Notes: generated by a model from the sequence alone, not told the origin. 64,000 nucleotides of DNA from Roseibacterium elongatum DSM 19469 (GCF_000590925.1 NZ_CP004372.1:2833001-2897000); one strand, 5' to 3'; shown: positions 20,166 through 29,720, counted from the stretch's first letter. Numbers and translations: made by a program.

Positions 20166-20992
20166 GCGGCGACAGCGGCTACGAGGATCGCGGCAACAAC
20201 GACCGCTCGGTCACCGGCGAGCCGGTCGATCACATGGGCGATCCGGTCCCCGCGGGGGGCCGCGCCGAACGGATCGAGGGCGCCAGCGCCTTTCTGATCG
20301 GCGAGGCGATGACCGGCGGCTATGGCGGCGGTGCGGACATCCTGCATGACTGCACCATCGCCGTGAACCCCGGCGAGATCGCGGTGATCGTGGGGCCAAA
20401 CGGCGCGGGCAAATCCACCGCGATGAAGGCCGTTTTCGGCATGCTGAACCTGCGCAAGGGGCGCGTTGTGCTGGATGGCGAGGATATCACCCACCTGACC
20501 CCGCAGGCCCGCGTGCAAAAGGGCATGGGCTTCGTGCCGCAGACCTCGAACATCTTCACCTCGATGACGGTCGAGGAAAACCTCGAGATGGGCGCCTACA
20601 CCCGCCGCGACGATTTCCGCCCGACGATGGAGCAGGTCTATGACCTGTTCCCGATCCTGCGCGAGAAACGCCACCAGGCGGCGGGCGAGCTTTCGGGCGG
20701 GCAGCGTCAGCAGGTCGCCGTGGGCCGTGCGCTGATGACCAAGCCCAAGGTGCTGATGCTGGACGAGCCCACCGCCGGTGTCTCGCCCATCGTCATGGAC
20801 GAGCTGTTCGACCGCATCATCGAGGTCAGCCGCACCGGCATCCCCATCCTGATGGTGGAACAGAACGCGCGTCAGGCGCTGGAAATCGCCGATCGCGGCT
20901 ATGTGCTGGTGCAGGGCGCGAACGCCCATACCGGCACCGGCAAGGACCTGCTGGCCGATGATGAGGTCCGCCGCAGCTTCCTCGGGGGCTGA
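20162..20992 (+). CDS. livF: ABC transporter ATPase, LivF type, with N-terminal extension
   Basis: A 276-residue second ATPase: Walker A GPNGAGKST, Q-loop FVPQTSNIFTSMTVEENLEM, signature LSGGQRQQVAVGRAL, Walker B VLMLDEPTAGVSP, H-switch replaced by MVEQNARQAL as in LivF. LivF is normally about 235-240 residues; here about 45 hydrophilic residues (GDSGYEDRGNNDRSVTGE) precede the core, so the true start could be internal, though the 4-nt overlap with livG supports 20162. Three small secreted-protein genes follow directly. Confidence 0.9.
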   Translation: MSGDSGYEDRGNNDRSVTGEPVDHMGDPVPAGGRAERIEGASAFLIGEAMTGGYGGGADILHDCTIAVNPGEIAVIVGPNGAGKSTAMKAVFGMLNLRKGRVVLDGEDITHLTPQARVQKGMGFVPQTSNIFTSMTVEENLEMGAYTRRDDFRPTMEQVYDLFPILREKRHQAAGELSGGQRQQVAVGRALMTKPKVLMLDEPTAGVSPIVMDELFDRIIEVSRTGIPILMVEQNARQALEIADRGYVLVQGANAHTGTGKDLLADDEVRRSFLGG

Positions 20993-20998
20993 GCCGTC

Positions 20999-21364
20999 AT
21001 GACCGCCCCTGCCCTCACCCTGTCGATCCTGTTGGCCGCGCCCCCCGCGCTGGCGCAGCCCGTGGCCTGCGCCTTCACGCTGGTCTGCGCGCCCGAGATC
21101 GATTGCGAGGCGCATGAGGGCATTCCCTTCGAGCTGGCCTTTGAGGACGGCCGCTACAGCCTCGAGGTCGACGATCAGCCCCTGACGGCCCGCCCTTTGG
21201 CGCGCTTTGCCGACGGGGGACTTGGCCTCGTCTTCGAGGCCGAGGGCGAAACGCTGCTGTTCACCCTGACCCCCGGCAATGAGGGCGTGCTGACCCGCCA
21301 CCGGATCGCACCGGGCGGCCGCCTTGGCGTCGCCAGTTTCATCGGCCCCTGTGTGCGAGGATGA
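20999..21364 (+). CDS. Small secreted cysteine protein 1 in the ABC operon
   Basis: A 121-residue protein with a signal peptide (LTLSILLAAPPALA, cut before QPVAC). The mature part starts with C-A-F-T-L-V-C-x6-C (CAFTLVCAPEIDC) and ends with FIGPCVRG, giving four cysteines that could form two disulfides. The middle is beta-rich. It begins 6 bp after livF and overlaps the next gene by 4 nt, so it is co-translated with the transporter. The same cysteine layout recurs in the next two genes. No known family; a periplasmic accessory to the transporter is inference. Confidence 0.72.
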   Translation: MTAPALTLSILLAAPPALAQPVACAFTLVCAPEIDCEAHEGIPFELAFEDGRYSLEVDDQPLTARPLARFADGGLGLVFEAEGETLLFTLTPGNEGVLTRHRIAPGGRLGVASFIGPCVRG

Positions 21365-21807
21365 CAATGACCGCCTTTGCCCGCCTGTCCCTTGCCGCGC
21401 TTTGCGCCCTGCCCCTGTCGCCGCTTGCGGCGCAGACGCCCGGCGCGACGCTGACATGCGACTTGACGGTGGTCTGCCTCGGGGTGGCCCCCTGCCGCGA
21501 CTGGGATCAATCCATCACGCTCGAGGTGCCGGCGCACGCGGACGCGGCCTGGGTCGTCACCTGGCCGGGGGCCCAGAGCGCGGCCTATGACCTCGTCGCC
21601 GATCTGCCCGCGCCCGAGGGGTCGCTGCGCCCCGCGCGCATTCGCACCCTGGTGCACGCCGCCGCAGATACGCAAGCGGTGCAGATCGTCACCCTGTCCG
21701 ATATCGGTCATGTCGCCGTGACCATGCACCAGCCGCATGTGACACCGCCGGTTGTCACCGCGGGCGGCACCTGCCCGGCGCTCATCCCCGAGGGAGGGGG
21801 CGAGTGA
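21361..21807 (+). CDS. Small secreted cysteine protein 2 in the ABC operon
   Basis: A 148-residue protein with a signal peptide (RLSLAALCALPLSPLAA, cut before QTPGA). The mature region opens C-D-L-T-V-V-C-x5-C (CDLTVVCLGVAPC) and has a late GGTC cysteine (VVTAGGTCPALIP), matching its neighbours. It overlaps the previous gene by 4 nt and shares one base (TGATG) with the following gene. It is the longest of the three paralogues. Function unknown. Confidence 0.72.
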   Translation: MTMTAFARLSLAALCALPLSPLAAQTPGATLTCDLTVVCLGVAPCRDWDQSITLEVPAHADAAWVVTWPGAQSAAYDLVADLPAPEGSLRPARIRTLVHAAADTQAVQIVTLSDIGHVAVTMHQPHVTPPVVTAGGTCPALIPEGGGE

Positions 21808-22175
21808 TGCGGCGAGCGGCTTTTATCCTTGTGCTGATCGGCTCTGCCGCGGCCGCATCGGCCGAGCCCTGGCGCTGCGACATGACCGTGGCCTGCCCCG
21901 CCGACGCGCCCTGTGACGCCAGCGACCTGACCCTCGATCTGCTGGCCGCCGACCACGCGGGCGAGTTGTTCCTGACCGGGCTGGGACAGGACATTCCCGT
22001 CGCCGCCCTGTCGCCTGACGGGGCCGCCCGCCACCACTATGCCGGGCACGGCGCGAATGCGGCCGCCCTGCTTTTGAGCATCGAGGCTGACTCGCGCGCG
22101 GTGTTGACCCTGCATTCGACAGGACCGACCGGGGCCGCGACCAGCTATTTCGGAACCTGCGAGGAGTTGACCTGA
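21807..22175 (+). CDS. Small secreted cysteine protein 3 in the ABC operon
   Basis: A 122-residue protein with a signal peptide (AAFILVLIGSAAAASA, cut before EPWRC). The mature part opens C-D-M-T-V-A-C-x5-C (CDMTVACPADAPC) and ends YFGTCEELT. The block TLHSTGPTGAATSYFGTC aligns with RHRIAPGGRLGVASFIGPC of protein 1. ATG at 21807 (after GAGGGAGGGGG) is preferred to the GTG 3 nt earlier. The stop is immediately followed by the livH ATG. Function unknown. Confidence 0.72.
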   Translation: MRRAAFILVLIGSAAAASAEPWRCDMTVACPADAPCDASDLTLDLLAADHAGELFLTGLGQDIPVAALSPDGAARHHYAGHGANAAALLLSIEADSRAVLTLHSTGPTGAATSYFGTCEELT

Positions 22176-23187
22176 ATGGATGTCCTCAACGCGATCGTGG
22201 CGCTTGCCAATTTCGTGCTGATCCCCGCCACTGCCTATGGCGCGCAACTGGCGCTTGGGGCGTTGGGGGTGACGCTGATCTACGGCATCTTGCGCTTTTC
22301 GAACTTCGCCCATGGCGACACGATGGCCTTTGGCACGATGGTCGTGATCCTCGTGACATGGTGGCTGCAATCACTGGGCGTGTCGCTCGGGCCGCTGCCC
22401 ACCGCGCTTTTGGCCCTGCCTGTGGGGATCGCCGTCACGGGGCTTTTGCTGATCGGGACGGACAAGGTCGTCTACCGCTTCTACCGCCAACAAAAGGCCA
22501 AGCCGATCATCTATGTGATCGCCTCGCTGGGGGTGATGTTCGTGATGAACGGGCTGGTGCGGTTCATCATCGGGGTCGATGACCAGCGCTTTGCCGATGG
22601 CGAACGCTTCATCATTTCGGCGCGCGAGTTCCGGACCATGACCGGCCTTGACGAAGGGCTGGCCCTGCGCACCAGCCAGGGGCTGACCATCGTCGTGGCG
22701 ATCATCGCGGTCGCGCTTCTGTTCTGGTTCCTCAACCGCACCCGGACCGGCAAATCCATGCGGGCCTTTTCCGATAACGAGGATCTGGCGCTGCTGTCGG
22801 GGATCAACCCCGAACGCGTGGTGCTGATCACATGGCTGATCGTCGCCGCATTGGCGACCACGGCCGGGGTGGCTCTACGGTCTCGACAAGAGCTTCAAGC
22901 CCTTCACCTATTTCCAACTGTTGCTGCCGATTTTCGCCTCGGCCATCGTGGGCGGCCTTGGCAACCCGTTGGGGGCGATCCTGGGCGGGTTCGTCATCGC
23001 CTATTCCGAGGTGGCCGTCACCTATGCCTTCCGCAAGGTCGTCTCGTACCTGGTACCCGAGGGCATGGAGCCCGAGGGGCTGCTGCAACTTCTGTCAACC
23101 GATTACAAATTCGCGGTCAGCTTCGGCATCCTGCTGATCGTTCTGTTGTTCAAACCCACCGGCATCATGAAGGGGAAAGCGGTATGA
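22176..23187 (+). CDS. livH: ABC transporter permease, LivH type (frame break)
   Basis: Membrane permease of the Liv-type importer; after removing one extra G near 22871 (GVLYGLDKSFKPF restored) it is 336 residues with about eight TM helices. Motifs: GALGVTLIYGILRFSNFAHGD at the N-terminus (typical LivH F-A-H-G-D/E), GKSMRAFSDNEDLALLSGINPERV (the EAA-like cytoplasmic loop) and ASAIVGGLGNPLGAILGGFV. It starts directly after the third cysteine-protein gene and overlaps livM by 4 nt. Confidence 0.9.
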
Positions 23188-24494
23188 GCGGAGCGGTGAA
23201 TCTCCGGGCCGTGGGCCTGTTCGCCCTGGTGGCGCTGCTGTTCATCGGCACCGGCATCGTGCAGTCGTGGAACACCTCGCTGACAATCCTGAACATGGGC
23301 CTGATCAGCGCGATCATGGCGCTTGGTGTGAACATGCAATGGGGCTATGCCGGCCTGTTCAACGTGGGTGTCATGGGCTTTCTGGCGCTTGGGGGGCTGG
23401 CCACCGTCCTTGTCTCGATGGACCCGGTGGGCGAGGCCTGGGCCGCGGGCGGCATGGGCGTGATCCTGGGCCTGATCCTGGGCGCGGCCACGATCATCGC
23501 CGCGATCCTGGCCCGTCAGAAACTGCCGGCCGGCCGGCTGCGTACCCTGGCGCTGCTGGCCATCTTGGTGGGCGGGTTCTTCCTGTTCCGCGGCGTGTTC
23601 GACCGCGGTGTCGAAGCGGTCGAATCCGTCAACCCTTCGGTCAGCGGCTATCTGGGGGGGCTGGGCCTGCCCGTGCTGCTGGCCTGGCCCGTGGGCGGGA
23701 TGCTGGCCGCCGGGGCGGCCTGGATCATCGGCAAGACCGCCCTTGGCCTGCGTTCGGATTACCTCGCCATCGCGACGCTCGGCATTGCCGAGATCATCAT
23801 CGCCATCCTCAAGAACGAGGACTGGCTGGCGCGGGGCGTGAAGAACGTCATCGGCATTCCCCGCCCTGTGCCCTACGAGGTCGATCTGCAGGCCTCCGAA
23901 GGCTTCCAGAGCTTCGCGGCGTCGATGGGCTCGGACCCGGTCACCGCCTCGACCATCACGGTCAAACTGCTTTATGCGGCATTGTTCGTCACCGTGCTGC
24001 TGATCCTGATCTGGCTGAGCCAGAAGGCGCTGAACTCGCCCTGGGGCCGGATGATGCGCGCGATCCGCGACAACGAAGTGGCGGCCGAGGCGATGGGCAA
24101 GGACGTCACACGCCGCCACTTGCAGATTTTCGTGCTCGGCTCGGCCGTGATCGGGCTGGCGGGGGCGATGATGACCACGCTCGACAGTCAGCTTGTGCCC
24201 TCGACCTATCAGCCGCTGCGCTTCACCTTCCTGATCTGGGTGATGGTGATCGTGGGCGGATCGGGCAACAACTGGGGCGCGGTTCTGGGCGGGTTCCTGA
24301 TCTGGTGGCTGTGGGTCATGGTCGAACCCATGGGCATGGCGCTGATGCAGGCGGTCACCGTGGGCCTCGACGAGGGCTCGGCCCTGCGCGATCACCTGTT
24401 GGGATCGGCCGCGCATATGCGCCTGCTGACGATGGGGATCATCCTGCTGCTCGTGCTGCGCTTCAGCCCCAAGGGGCTGCTGCCCGAACGCTGA
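23184..24494 (+). CDS. livM: ABC transporter permease, LivM type
   Basis: Second permease, 436 residues, about ten TM helices: ALGVNMQWGYAGLFNVGVMG (LivM G-x-x-G-x-x-S/N-x-G), GLRSDYLAIATLGIAEII, NSPWGRMMRAIRDNEVAAEA (EAA loop) and VGGSGNNWGAVLGGFLIWWL. It is longer than many LivM proteins because of an extra hydrophobic stretch near residues 95-190. Final gene of the operon; a terminator follows. Confidence 0.93.
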   Translation: MSGAVNLRAVGLFALVALLFIGTGIVQSWNTSLTILNMGLISAIMALGVNMQWGYAGLFNVGVMGFLALGGLATVLVSMDPVGEAWAAGGMGVILGLILGAATIIAAILARQKLPAGRLRTLALLAILVGGFFLFRGVFDRGVEAVESVNPSVSGYLGGLGLPVLLAWPVGGMLAAGAAWIIGKTALGLRSDYLAIATLGIAEIIIAILKNEDWLARGVKNVIGIPRPVPYEVDLQASEGFQSFAASMGSDPVTASTITVKLLYAALFVTVLLILIWLSQKALNSPWGRMMRAIRDNEVAAEAMGKDVTRRHLQIFVLGSAVIGLAGAMMTTLDSQLVPSTYQPLRFTFLIWVMVIVGGSGNNWGAVLGGFLIWWLWVMVEPMGMALMQAVTVGLDEGSALRDHLLGSAAHMRLLTMGIILLLVLRFSPKGLLPER

Positions 24495-24520
24495 CGGCCA
24501 CGCCCGTCGCCGATGAAAAA

Positions 24521-24546
24521 GGCCGCCCCAACGGGGGCGGCCTTTT
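24521..24546. terminator. Bidirectional terminator after livM
   Basis: GGCCGCCCC / GGGGCGGCC stem with AACG loop, flanked by AAAAA before and TTTT after, so it can end both livM and the convergent enoyl-CoA hydratase transcript. Confidence 0.88.
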
Positions 24547-24568
24547 GCGTTGCACGGGTGAACGGCCC

Positions 24569-25345
24569 TCAGCGTCCCTCGAAAACGGGGGGGCGTTTGT
24601 CCAGAAAGGCCAGCACCCCTTCCTTGAAGTCGCGTGTCTTGCCGCAATCGCCCTGCAAACGGCCCTCCAGCAACAGCTGTTCGTGAAGGAAGTTTCCGAA
24701 ACTGGCCTGCATCGCGGATTTCACCCGCTTGAAGGCTTCGGTCGGGCCACTGGCCAGATACGCCGCCCGCGCGCGCCAGTGATCCTCGAACGCCTCGTCG
24801 GCGACGGCCTCGTAGATCATGCCCCAGTCGCTGGCCTGTTGCGCGCTGATCTTGTCAGCGAACAGCGCCGCACCCATCGCCTTGGCCAACCCGATCTGAC
24901 GCGGCAACGCCCAGGTGCCGCCGGCATCGGGGATCAGGCCGATCCGCGTGAAGGCCTGGATGAAGCTGGCGGAGTCTGTCGCAATGACCACATCGCAGAC
25001 CAGCGCCAGATTGGCGCCCGCCCCGGCCGCCGTACCGTTGACGGCGGCAATCACCGGCACGGGGCAATCGACGATCGCCATCAGCATCGGGATGTATTCG
25101 TCGCGCAGCGTGCGCTCGATATTGAGGTTGGCGATATTGGCCCGGTCGCCCAGATCCTGCCCCGAACAGAAGGCCCGCCCCTCGCCTGTCAGGACCACGA
25201 CGCGCGCCTCGTGCCCGGCATGGCTGACGGCGTGGGTCAGTTCGGCGCGCATCTGGGTGTTCAGCGCGTTCATCACCTCGGGCCGCGAAAAGGTGATTAT
25301 GGCGACGCCGTCGGCATCCGTGCGGGTGATGGTCTCGTACTGCAT
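24569..25345 (-). CDS. Enoyl-CoA hydratase/isomerase family protein (PaaG-like)
   Basis: A 258-residue crotonase-fold enzyme acting on acyl-CoA thioesters. Seen: FSRPEVMNALNTQMRAEL, the CoA/oxyanion segment GRAFCSGQDLGDRA, AAVNGTAAGAGANLALVCD, and TRIGLIPDAGGTWALPR. An aspartate (IPDAGG) takes the place of the second hydratase glutamate, as in PaaG-type ring-epoxide isomerases of phenylacetate breakdown, so PaaG is a possible identity. No other paa genes are in the window. Start ATG at 25345. Confidence 0.87.
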   Translation of the reverse strand: MQYETITRTDADGVAIITFSRPEVMNALNTQMRAELTHAVSHAGHEARVVVLTGEGRAFCSGQDLGDRANIANLNIERTLRDEYIPMLMAIVDCPVPVIAAVNGTAAGAGANLALVCDVVIATDSASFIQAFTRIGLIPDAGGTWALPRQIGLAKAMGAALFADKISAQQASDWGMIYEAVADEAFEDHWRARAAYLASGPTEAFKRVKSAMQASFGNFLHEQLLLEGRLQGDCGKTRDFKEGVLAFLDKRPPVFEGR

Positions 25346-25421
25346 CGTCCGGTCGCTCCCAAATCCTTGACGGGCGCGACCCTAGCCGGGCGGTCGCGGA
25401 GCGAAAAGCCAAAACGCAGCG

Positions 25422-25952
25422 TCAGGCCGAGGGGCCGTCGCCCATGATTTCCTTCAGGCGCGCCTGTTCCTCAGCGCTCAGGGCGGCCTCGGTCGGGGCG
25501 GTGGCCTGGGCGCGGCGGCGCAGATAGGCGGCAGCAAGGCCGATGCCGATCAGCAGCATCAGCGGACCGGCCGCCCAGAGCAGGATATTGGCCCCGCCGA
25601 AGGTCGGGCGCATCAGGACATATTCGCCGTAGCGATCCACGATGTAGGAAATGACCTGCTCGTCGCTATCGCCTTCGACCAGACGTTCGCGCACCAATAG
25701 GCGCAGGTCGCGCGCCACGGTGGCATTGGATTCGTCGATCGACTCACCCCGGCAGACGACGCAGCGCAGATTGGCCGAGATGTCGCGCGCGCGCTCTTCC
25801 AACACCGGATCATCCAGCACCTCGTCGGCCTGAACGGCCAGGACGGGCGAGGCCGTGACGACCATCAGGACGGCCAGGATCGCCGCCCCGCGGGCAAACA
25901 GCCCGCGCAGGCCATGGACGATCCGCGCCAGAATGCGGGACAGGCACATCAT
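25422..25952 (-). CDS. ccmH: Cytochrome c maturation protein CcmH (CycL)
   Basis: Membrane-anchored thiol oxidoreductase of the haem lyase complex, 176 residues. An N-terminal signal anchor (FARGAAILAVLMVVTASPVL) precedes the periplasmic domain with redox motif LRCVVC, followed by GESIDESNATVARDLRLLVR and a GEYVLMRPTFGGANILLWA stretch leading to a second TM helix. It overlaps ccmF by 4 nt (ATGA at the start). Confidence 0.94.
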   Translation of the reverse strand: MMCLSRILARIVHGLRGLFARGAAILAVLMVVTASPVLAVQADEVLDDPVLEERARDISANLRCVVCRGESIDESNATVARDLRLLVRERLVEGDSDEQVISYIVDRYGEYVLMRPTFGGANILLWAAGPLMLLIGIGLAAAYLRRRAQATAPTEAALSAEEQARLKEIMGDGPSA

Positions 25953-27937
25953 TCGGCGGGTACCCCCTTGGGCTCGACGCGCTGCTTGGCGGCCCCAGCC
26001 GCGACGCGGTAGCGGCGATCCGACAGGCTGAACAGCCCGCCGATGGCCATGATGATCGTGCCGCCCCAGATCCAGTTGGCAAAGGGCTTGATCCAGGTGC
26101 GCAACGCCCAACCGCCATTGTCCTGCGGGTCGCCAAGCGTCACGTAGACATCGCGGGTAAAGCCGTTGTTGATGCCTGCCTCGGTGGTGGGCATGCCGGC
26201 GACCGGGTAGATCCGACGCTCGGGGTTCAGAACCGAGATCAAACGCCCGCTTTCGGCCTCGCGCACCGCGACGCTGGCCATCGTCGACAGATAATTCGGC
26301 CCGCGCACATTCTCGTCCACGCCCTGCAACTCGATCTCATAGGCCCCGACGATATAGGGCTCGCCGATCTGGGCCACGCGAATATCCTCGCGCTGATACC
26401 CGGTCAGGGTGGCGATGCCAAAGAGCGTGATGCCAACCCCCGCATGCGCCAGCGTCTTGCCCCAGTCGGCGCGCGGCAGGCGTGTCAGGCGCGCCATGCG
26501 GTTGCCGACGGAGCCGCGCCCGGTGCGCGACCACAGATCGACCAGCGCGCCCGCGACAAGCCAGACGGACAGCGCCACGCCGATCGGGGCCAGAACCGAA
26601 TGCCCGGTGAAGATGGTGAAGGCCAGCAGCCCGACCGAGATGGCCAGGATCATCGCTGGCACCAGCGCCTTGAGCGCGCGCCCGATCCGGGCGCGTTTCC
26701 AAGGCAGCATCGCCCCGATGGGCAGCACCGCCGCCAGCGCAAAGGCAAAGGGCGTGACCGCCGCATTGAAGAAGGGCGCGCCCACCGACAGCGTGCGGTC
26801 AAAGAACATCTCGGCCAGAAGCGGCCAGATGGTGCCGATGAACACGACGAAGGTCGACACCGCGAGCAGCAGGTTGTTCACCACCAGCCCGCTTTCCCGA
26901 CTGACGAGGCCGAAGACGCCCTTGGCCTCCATCGCGCTGGCCCGCAGCGCGAACAGCAGGAGCGAGCCGCCCATGAACACCCCGAGGATCAGCAGGATGA
27001 AGACCCCCCGCTCGGGATCGTTGGCGAAGGCGTGCACGCTGGTGATGATGCCCGAGCGCACGATGAACGTGCCGATCAGCGAAAAGCCGAAGGCGAGGAT
27101 GGCCAGCAGGATCGTCCAGCTTTTCAGCGCCTCGCGCTTTTCCACGACTATGGCGGAATGCAGCAGGGCCGCCGCGATCAACCATGGCATGAGCGAGGCG
27201 TTTTCAACCGGGTCCCAGAACCAGAAGCCGCCCCAGCCAAGTTCGTAATAGGCCCACCAACTGCCCAGGCCGATGCCGACGGTCAGAAACAGCCATGCCG
27301 CCAAGGTCCAGGGCCGCACCCAGCGGCCCCAGGCCGCGTCGACACGGCCCTCGATCAGGGCGGCGACCGCGAACGAGAACGCCATGCTCAAGCCCACATA
27401 GCCCAAATACAGGAATGGCGGATGGAAGGCGAGGCCGGGGTCCTGCAACAGCGGGTTCAGGTCGCGCCCGTCAAAGGGCGGAAATTCCAGCCGCAGGAAC
27501 GGGTTCGACGTGAACAGGATGAAGGCGAAAAAGGCCACCGACACGGCCGATTGCACGGCCAGAACCCGCGCCTTGAGCGTCGGCGGCAGGTTGCTGCCGA
27601 ACCAGGCCGCGCAGGCCCCGAACAGTGTCAGGATCAGCACCCACAACAGCAGCGATCCCTCGTGGTTCCCCCACACACCGCTGATCTTGTAGAGCATCGG
27701 TTTGAGCGTATGCGAATTGGCCACCACAAGGTTAAGCGAGAAATCCGAGGTCACGAAGGCATAGGTCAGCGCCCCGAAGGAAAAGGCGGTGAGCACGAAT
27801 TGAAGGGTCGCGGCCGGTTCGGCCACGGCCATCCACGCGGCCTGTCCGCGGGCGGCACCGATCATCGGCACGATCATCTGGAAGATCGCCACCATGAAGG
27901 CGAGGATCAGGGCGAAATGTCCGAGTTCTACGATCAT
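25949..27937 (-). CDS. ccmF: Cytochrome c haem lyase subunit CcmF
   Basis: A 662-residue polytopic membrane protein that attaches haem from CcmE to apocytochromes. Seen: the WWD signature (WGGFWFWDPVENASLMPWL), periplasmic histidines (FHPPFLYLGYVG; HSAIVV), GSLLLWVLILTLFG, and a large periplasmic C-terminal part before the last helix. The start ATG at 27937 (MIVELGHFALILAF) is chosen over an upstream in-frame codon because the family begins with this helix. Required by the c-type cytochrome domain of PuuD as well as respiratory cytochromes. Confidence 0.95.
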   Translation of the reverse strand: MIVELGHFALILAFMVAIFQMIVPMIGAARGQAAWMAVAEPAATLQFVLTAFSFGALTYAFVTSDFSLNLVVANSHTLKPMLYKISGVWGNHEGSLLLWVLILTLFGACAAWFGSNLPPTLKARVLAVQSAVSVAFFAFILFTSNPFLRLEFPPFDGRDLNPLLQDPGLAFHPPFLYLGYVGLSMAFSFAVAALIEGRVDAAWGRWVRPWTLAAWLFLTVGIGLGSWWAYYELGWGGFWFWDPVENASLMPWLIAAALLHSAIVVEKREALKSWTILLAILAFGFSLIGTFIVRSGIITSVHAFANDPERGVFILLILGVFMGGSLLLFALRASAMEAKGVFGLVSRESGLVVNNLLLAVSTFVVFIGTIWPLLAEMFFDRTLSVGAPFFNAAVTPFAFALAAVLPIGAMLPWKRARIGRALKALVPAMILAISVGLLAFTIFTGHSVLAPIGVALSVWLVAGALVDLWSRTGRGSVGNRMARLTRLPRADWGKTLAHAGVGITLFGIATLTGYQREDIRVAQIGEPYIVGAYEIELQGVDENVRGPNYLSTMASVAVREAESGRLISVLNPERRIYPVAGMPTTEAGINNGFTRDVYVTLGDPQDNGGWALRTWIKPFANWIWGGTIIMAIGGLFSLSDRRYRVAAGAAKQRVEPKGVPAE

Positions 27938-28063
27938 GGAAAGCCTTTCGTCTGTGCCGGACACAATAGGCAGATGGGCCGCCGCCGCCAAGTGGATGCG
28001 TCAGTGCAGCGCATCGGATTTTCCTAATGACCGCGCCGTGATCGCGCGGTCGTGATCGGCGCG

Positions 28064-29618
28064 TCACCGCCCGCGAAACAGCCCGCCGAGGATGCCGCGC
28101 ACCACCGCCCGTCCACTTTGCGTGCCCAGTTGGCGCGCGAAACTCTTGGCGAATGCGGTGCCCACGGAATCCGAACGCGAGGATCTGCGACGTGTCGGCG
28201 TCGCGCTGGAGCGGCTGACCCGACTGCCGGTATAGCGCCGCCCCGCGCGGTATTCGCGTTCGGCCATCTCGGCCTCGGCCTCGGCGCGTTCGGCCATCTC
28301 GGCCTCGCGCGCCGCCTGTTCGGCGCGGGCCTGCAGGATCTCGAAGGCGCTTTCACGGTCGATTGCGGTGTCATACTTGCCGGCCAGCGGCGAGCCCGCG
28401 ATCAGCGCCGCGCGCGTGCCCGCGTCGATCGGGCCTAGCTGGCTGGAGGGCGGGCGGATCAGCGTCCGCTCGGCCATGCCGGGAATGCCCTTGCGTTCCA
28501 GAAACGATGTGACCGCCTCGCCGACGCCGACCTCGCGGATCGCATCCTCGATATCCAGCCGCGGGTTGTCGCGGTAGTTCTCGGCGGCCTGACGCAGATC
28601 GCGCCGGTCCTTGGCGGTATAGGCGCGCAGCGCATGCTGCACCCTGTTGCCCAGCTGTCCCAGGATATCCTCGGGCACATCGGCCGGGTTCTGGGTCACG
28701 AAATAGACGCCCACGCCTTTCGACCGGATCAGGCGGGCGACCTGCTCGACCTTGTCCACCAGCGCGCGCGGCGCGCGATCGAACAGCAGATGCGCCTCGT
28801 ACGAAAAAAAAGACCAGCTTGGGTTTGTCGGGGTCGCCCACCTCGGGCAATTCCTCGAAAAGCTCCGACAGCAGCCACAACAGGAACGTCGCATAAAGAC
28901 GCGGCGACTGCATCAGCCTGTCGGCGGCCAGGATGTTGATCCGGCCCAGCCCCTGGGCATCGGTCAGGAACAGATCGTCCAGCGCCAGGGCAGGTTCGCC
29001 GAACAGCTTGTCGCCCCCCTGCCCCTCGAGCACCAGAAGGCGCCGCTGGATCGCCCCGATCGAGGCCGTGGACACGTTGCCGTAGCGCAGGCTCAGATCC
29101 TTGCGGTTTTCCCCCACCCAGACCAGCAGCGCCTGCAGATCCTTCAGGTCGAGCAACGCCATGCCCTGCTCATCGGCGACGCGAAAGGCGATGTTCAGGA
29201 TGCCCTCCTGCGCCTCGGTCAGGTCCAGCAGGCGCGCCAGCAGCAATGGCCCCATCTCGGACACGGTGGTGCGCACCGGATGCCCCTGTTGCCCGAAGAG
29301 GTCCCAGAAGGTGACCGGAAAGCCCCGATAGGCATAGTCGGAAAAGCCGATCTTGCCGGCCCGGTCCATGAAGGCATCATGGAGCTTGAAGCCGGGGCTG
29401 CCCGCCTGACCCAACCCGGACAGATCGCCCTTCACATCCGACAGGATCACGGGCACCCCGCGCGACGAAAAGCTTTCGGCCAGAATCTGCAGCGTGACCG
29501 TCTTGCCCGTGCCGGTCGCCCCCGCGATCAACCCGTGCCGGTTTGCGTAATTCAGCAGAACATGCTGCGCCTCGCCGAAATCCGGGCCGCCGCCGCCCAC
29601 GAAAATCCCGTTTTCCAT
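28064..29618 (-). CDS. HerA-like ATPase (DUF853) with frame break at the Walker B site
   Basis: A cytoplasmic P-loop ATPase of about 517 residues related to HerA/FtsK helicases. Walker A is AGATGTGKT near residues 32-40; [14 protein letters not shown] and [20 protein letters not shown] (sensor region) are family hallmarks. The frame breaks at a run of eight A on the + strand (28803-28810); with one base removed Walker B reads [10 protein letters not shown] instead of the expected FFFDEAHLLF, so more than one base may be wrong there. A charged coiled-coil-like stretch ([18 protein letters not shown]) and an arginine/serine-rich tail follow. Cellular role uncertain. Confidence 0.82.
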
Positions 29619-29720
29619 CAAACCCCTGCTCCGCGCCGTGTCTTTTGTCCGGCACACAATACTCCGTTAACCATTCCATGCCAGTGTGATGGCGTCCCGG
29701 CGCTGCGATTGCTGTGTGGG

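Noticed and set aside
26444..28027. Open frame of 527 codons antisense to ccmF
   Set aside because: Gln/His/Arg-rich shadow; ccmF is unmistakable on the other strand.
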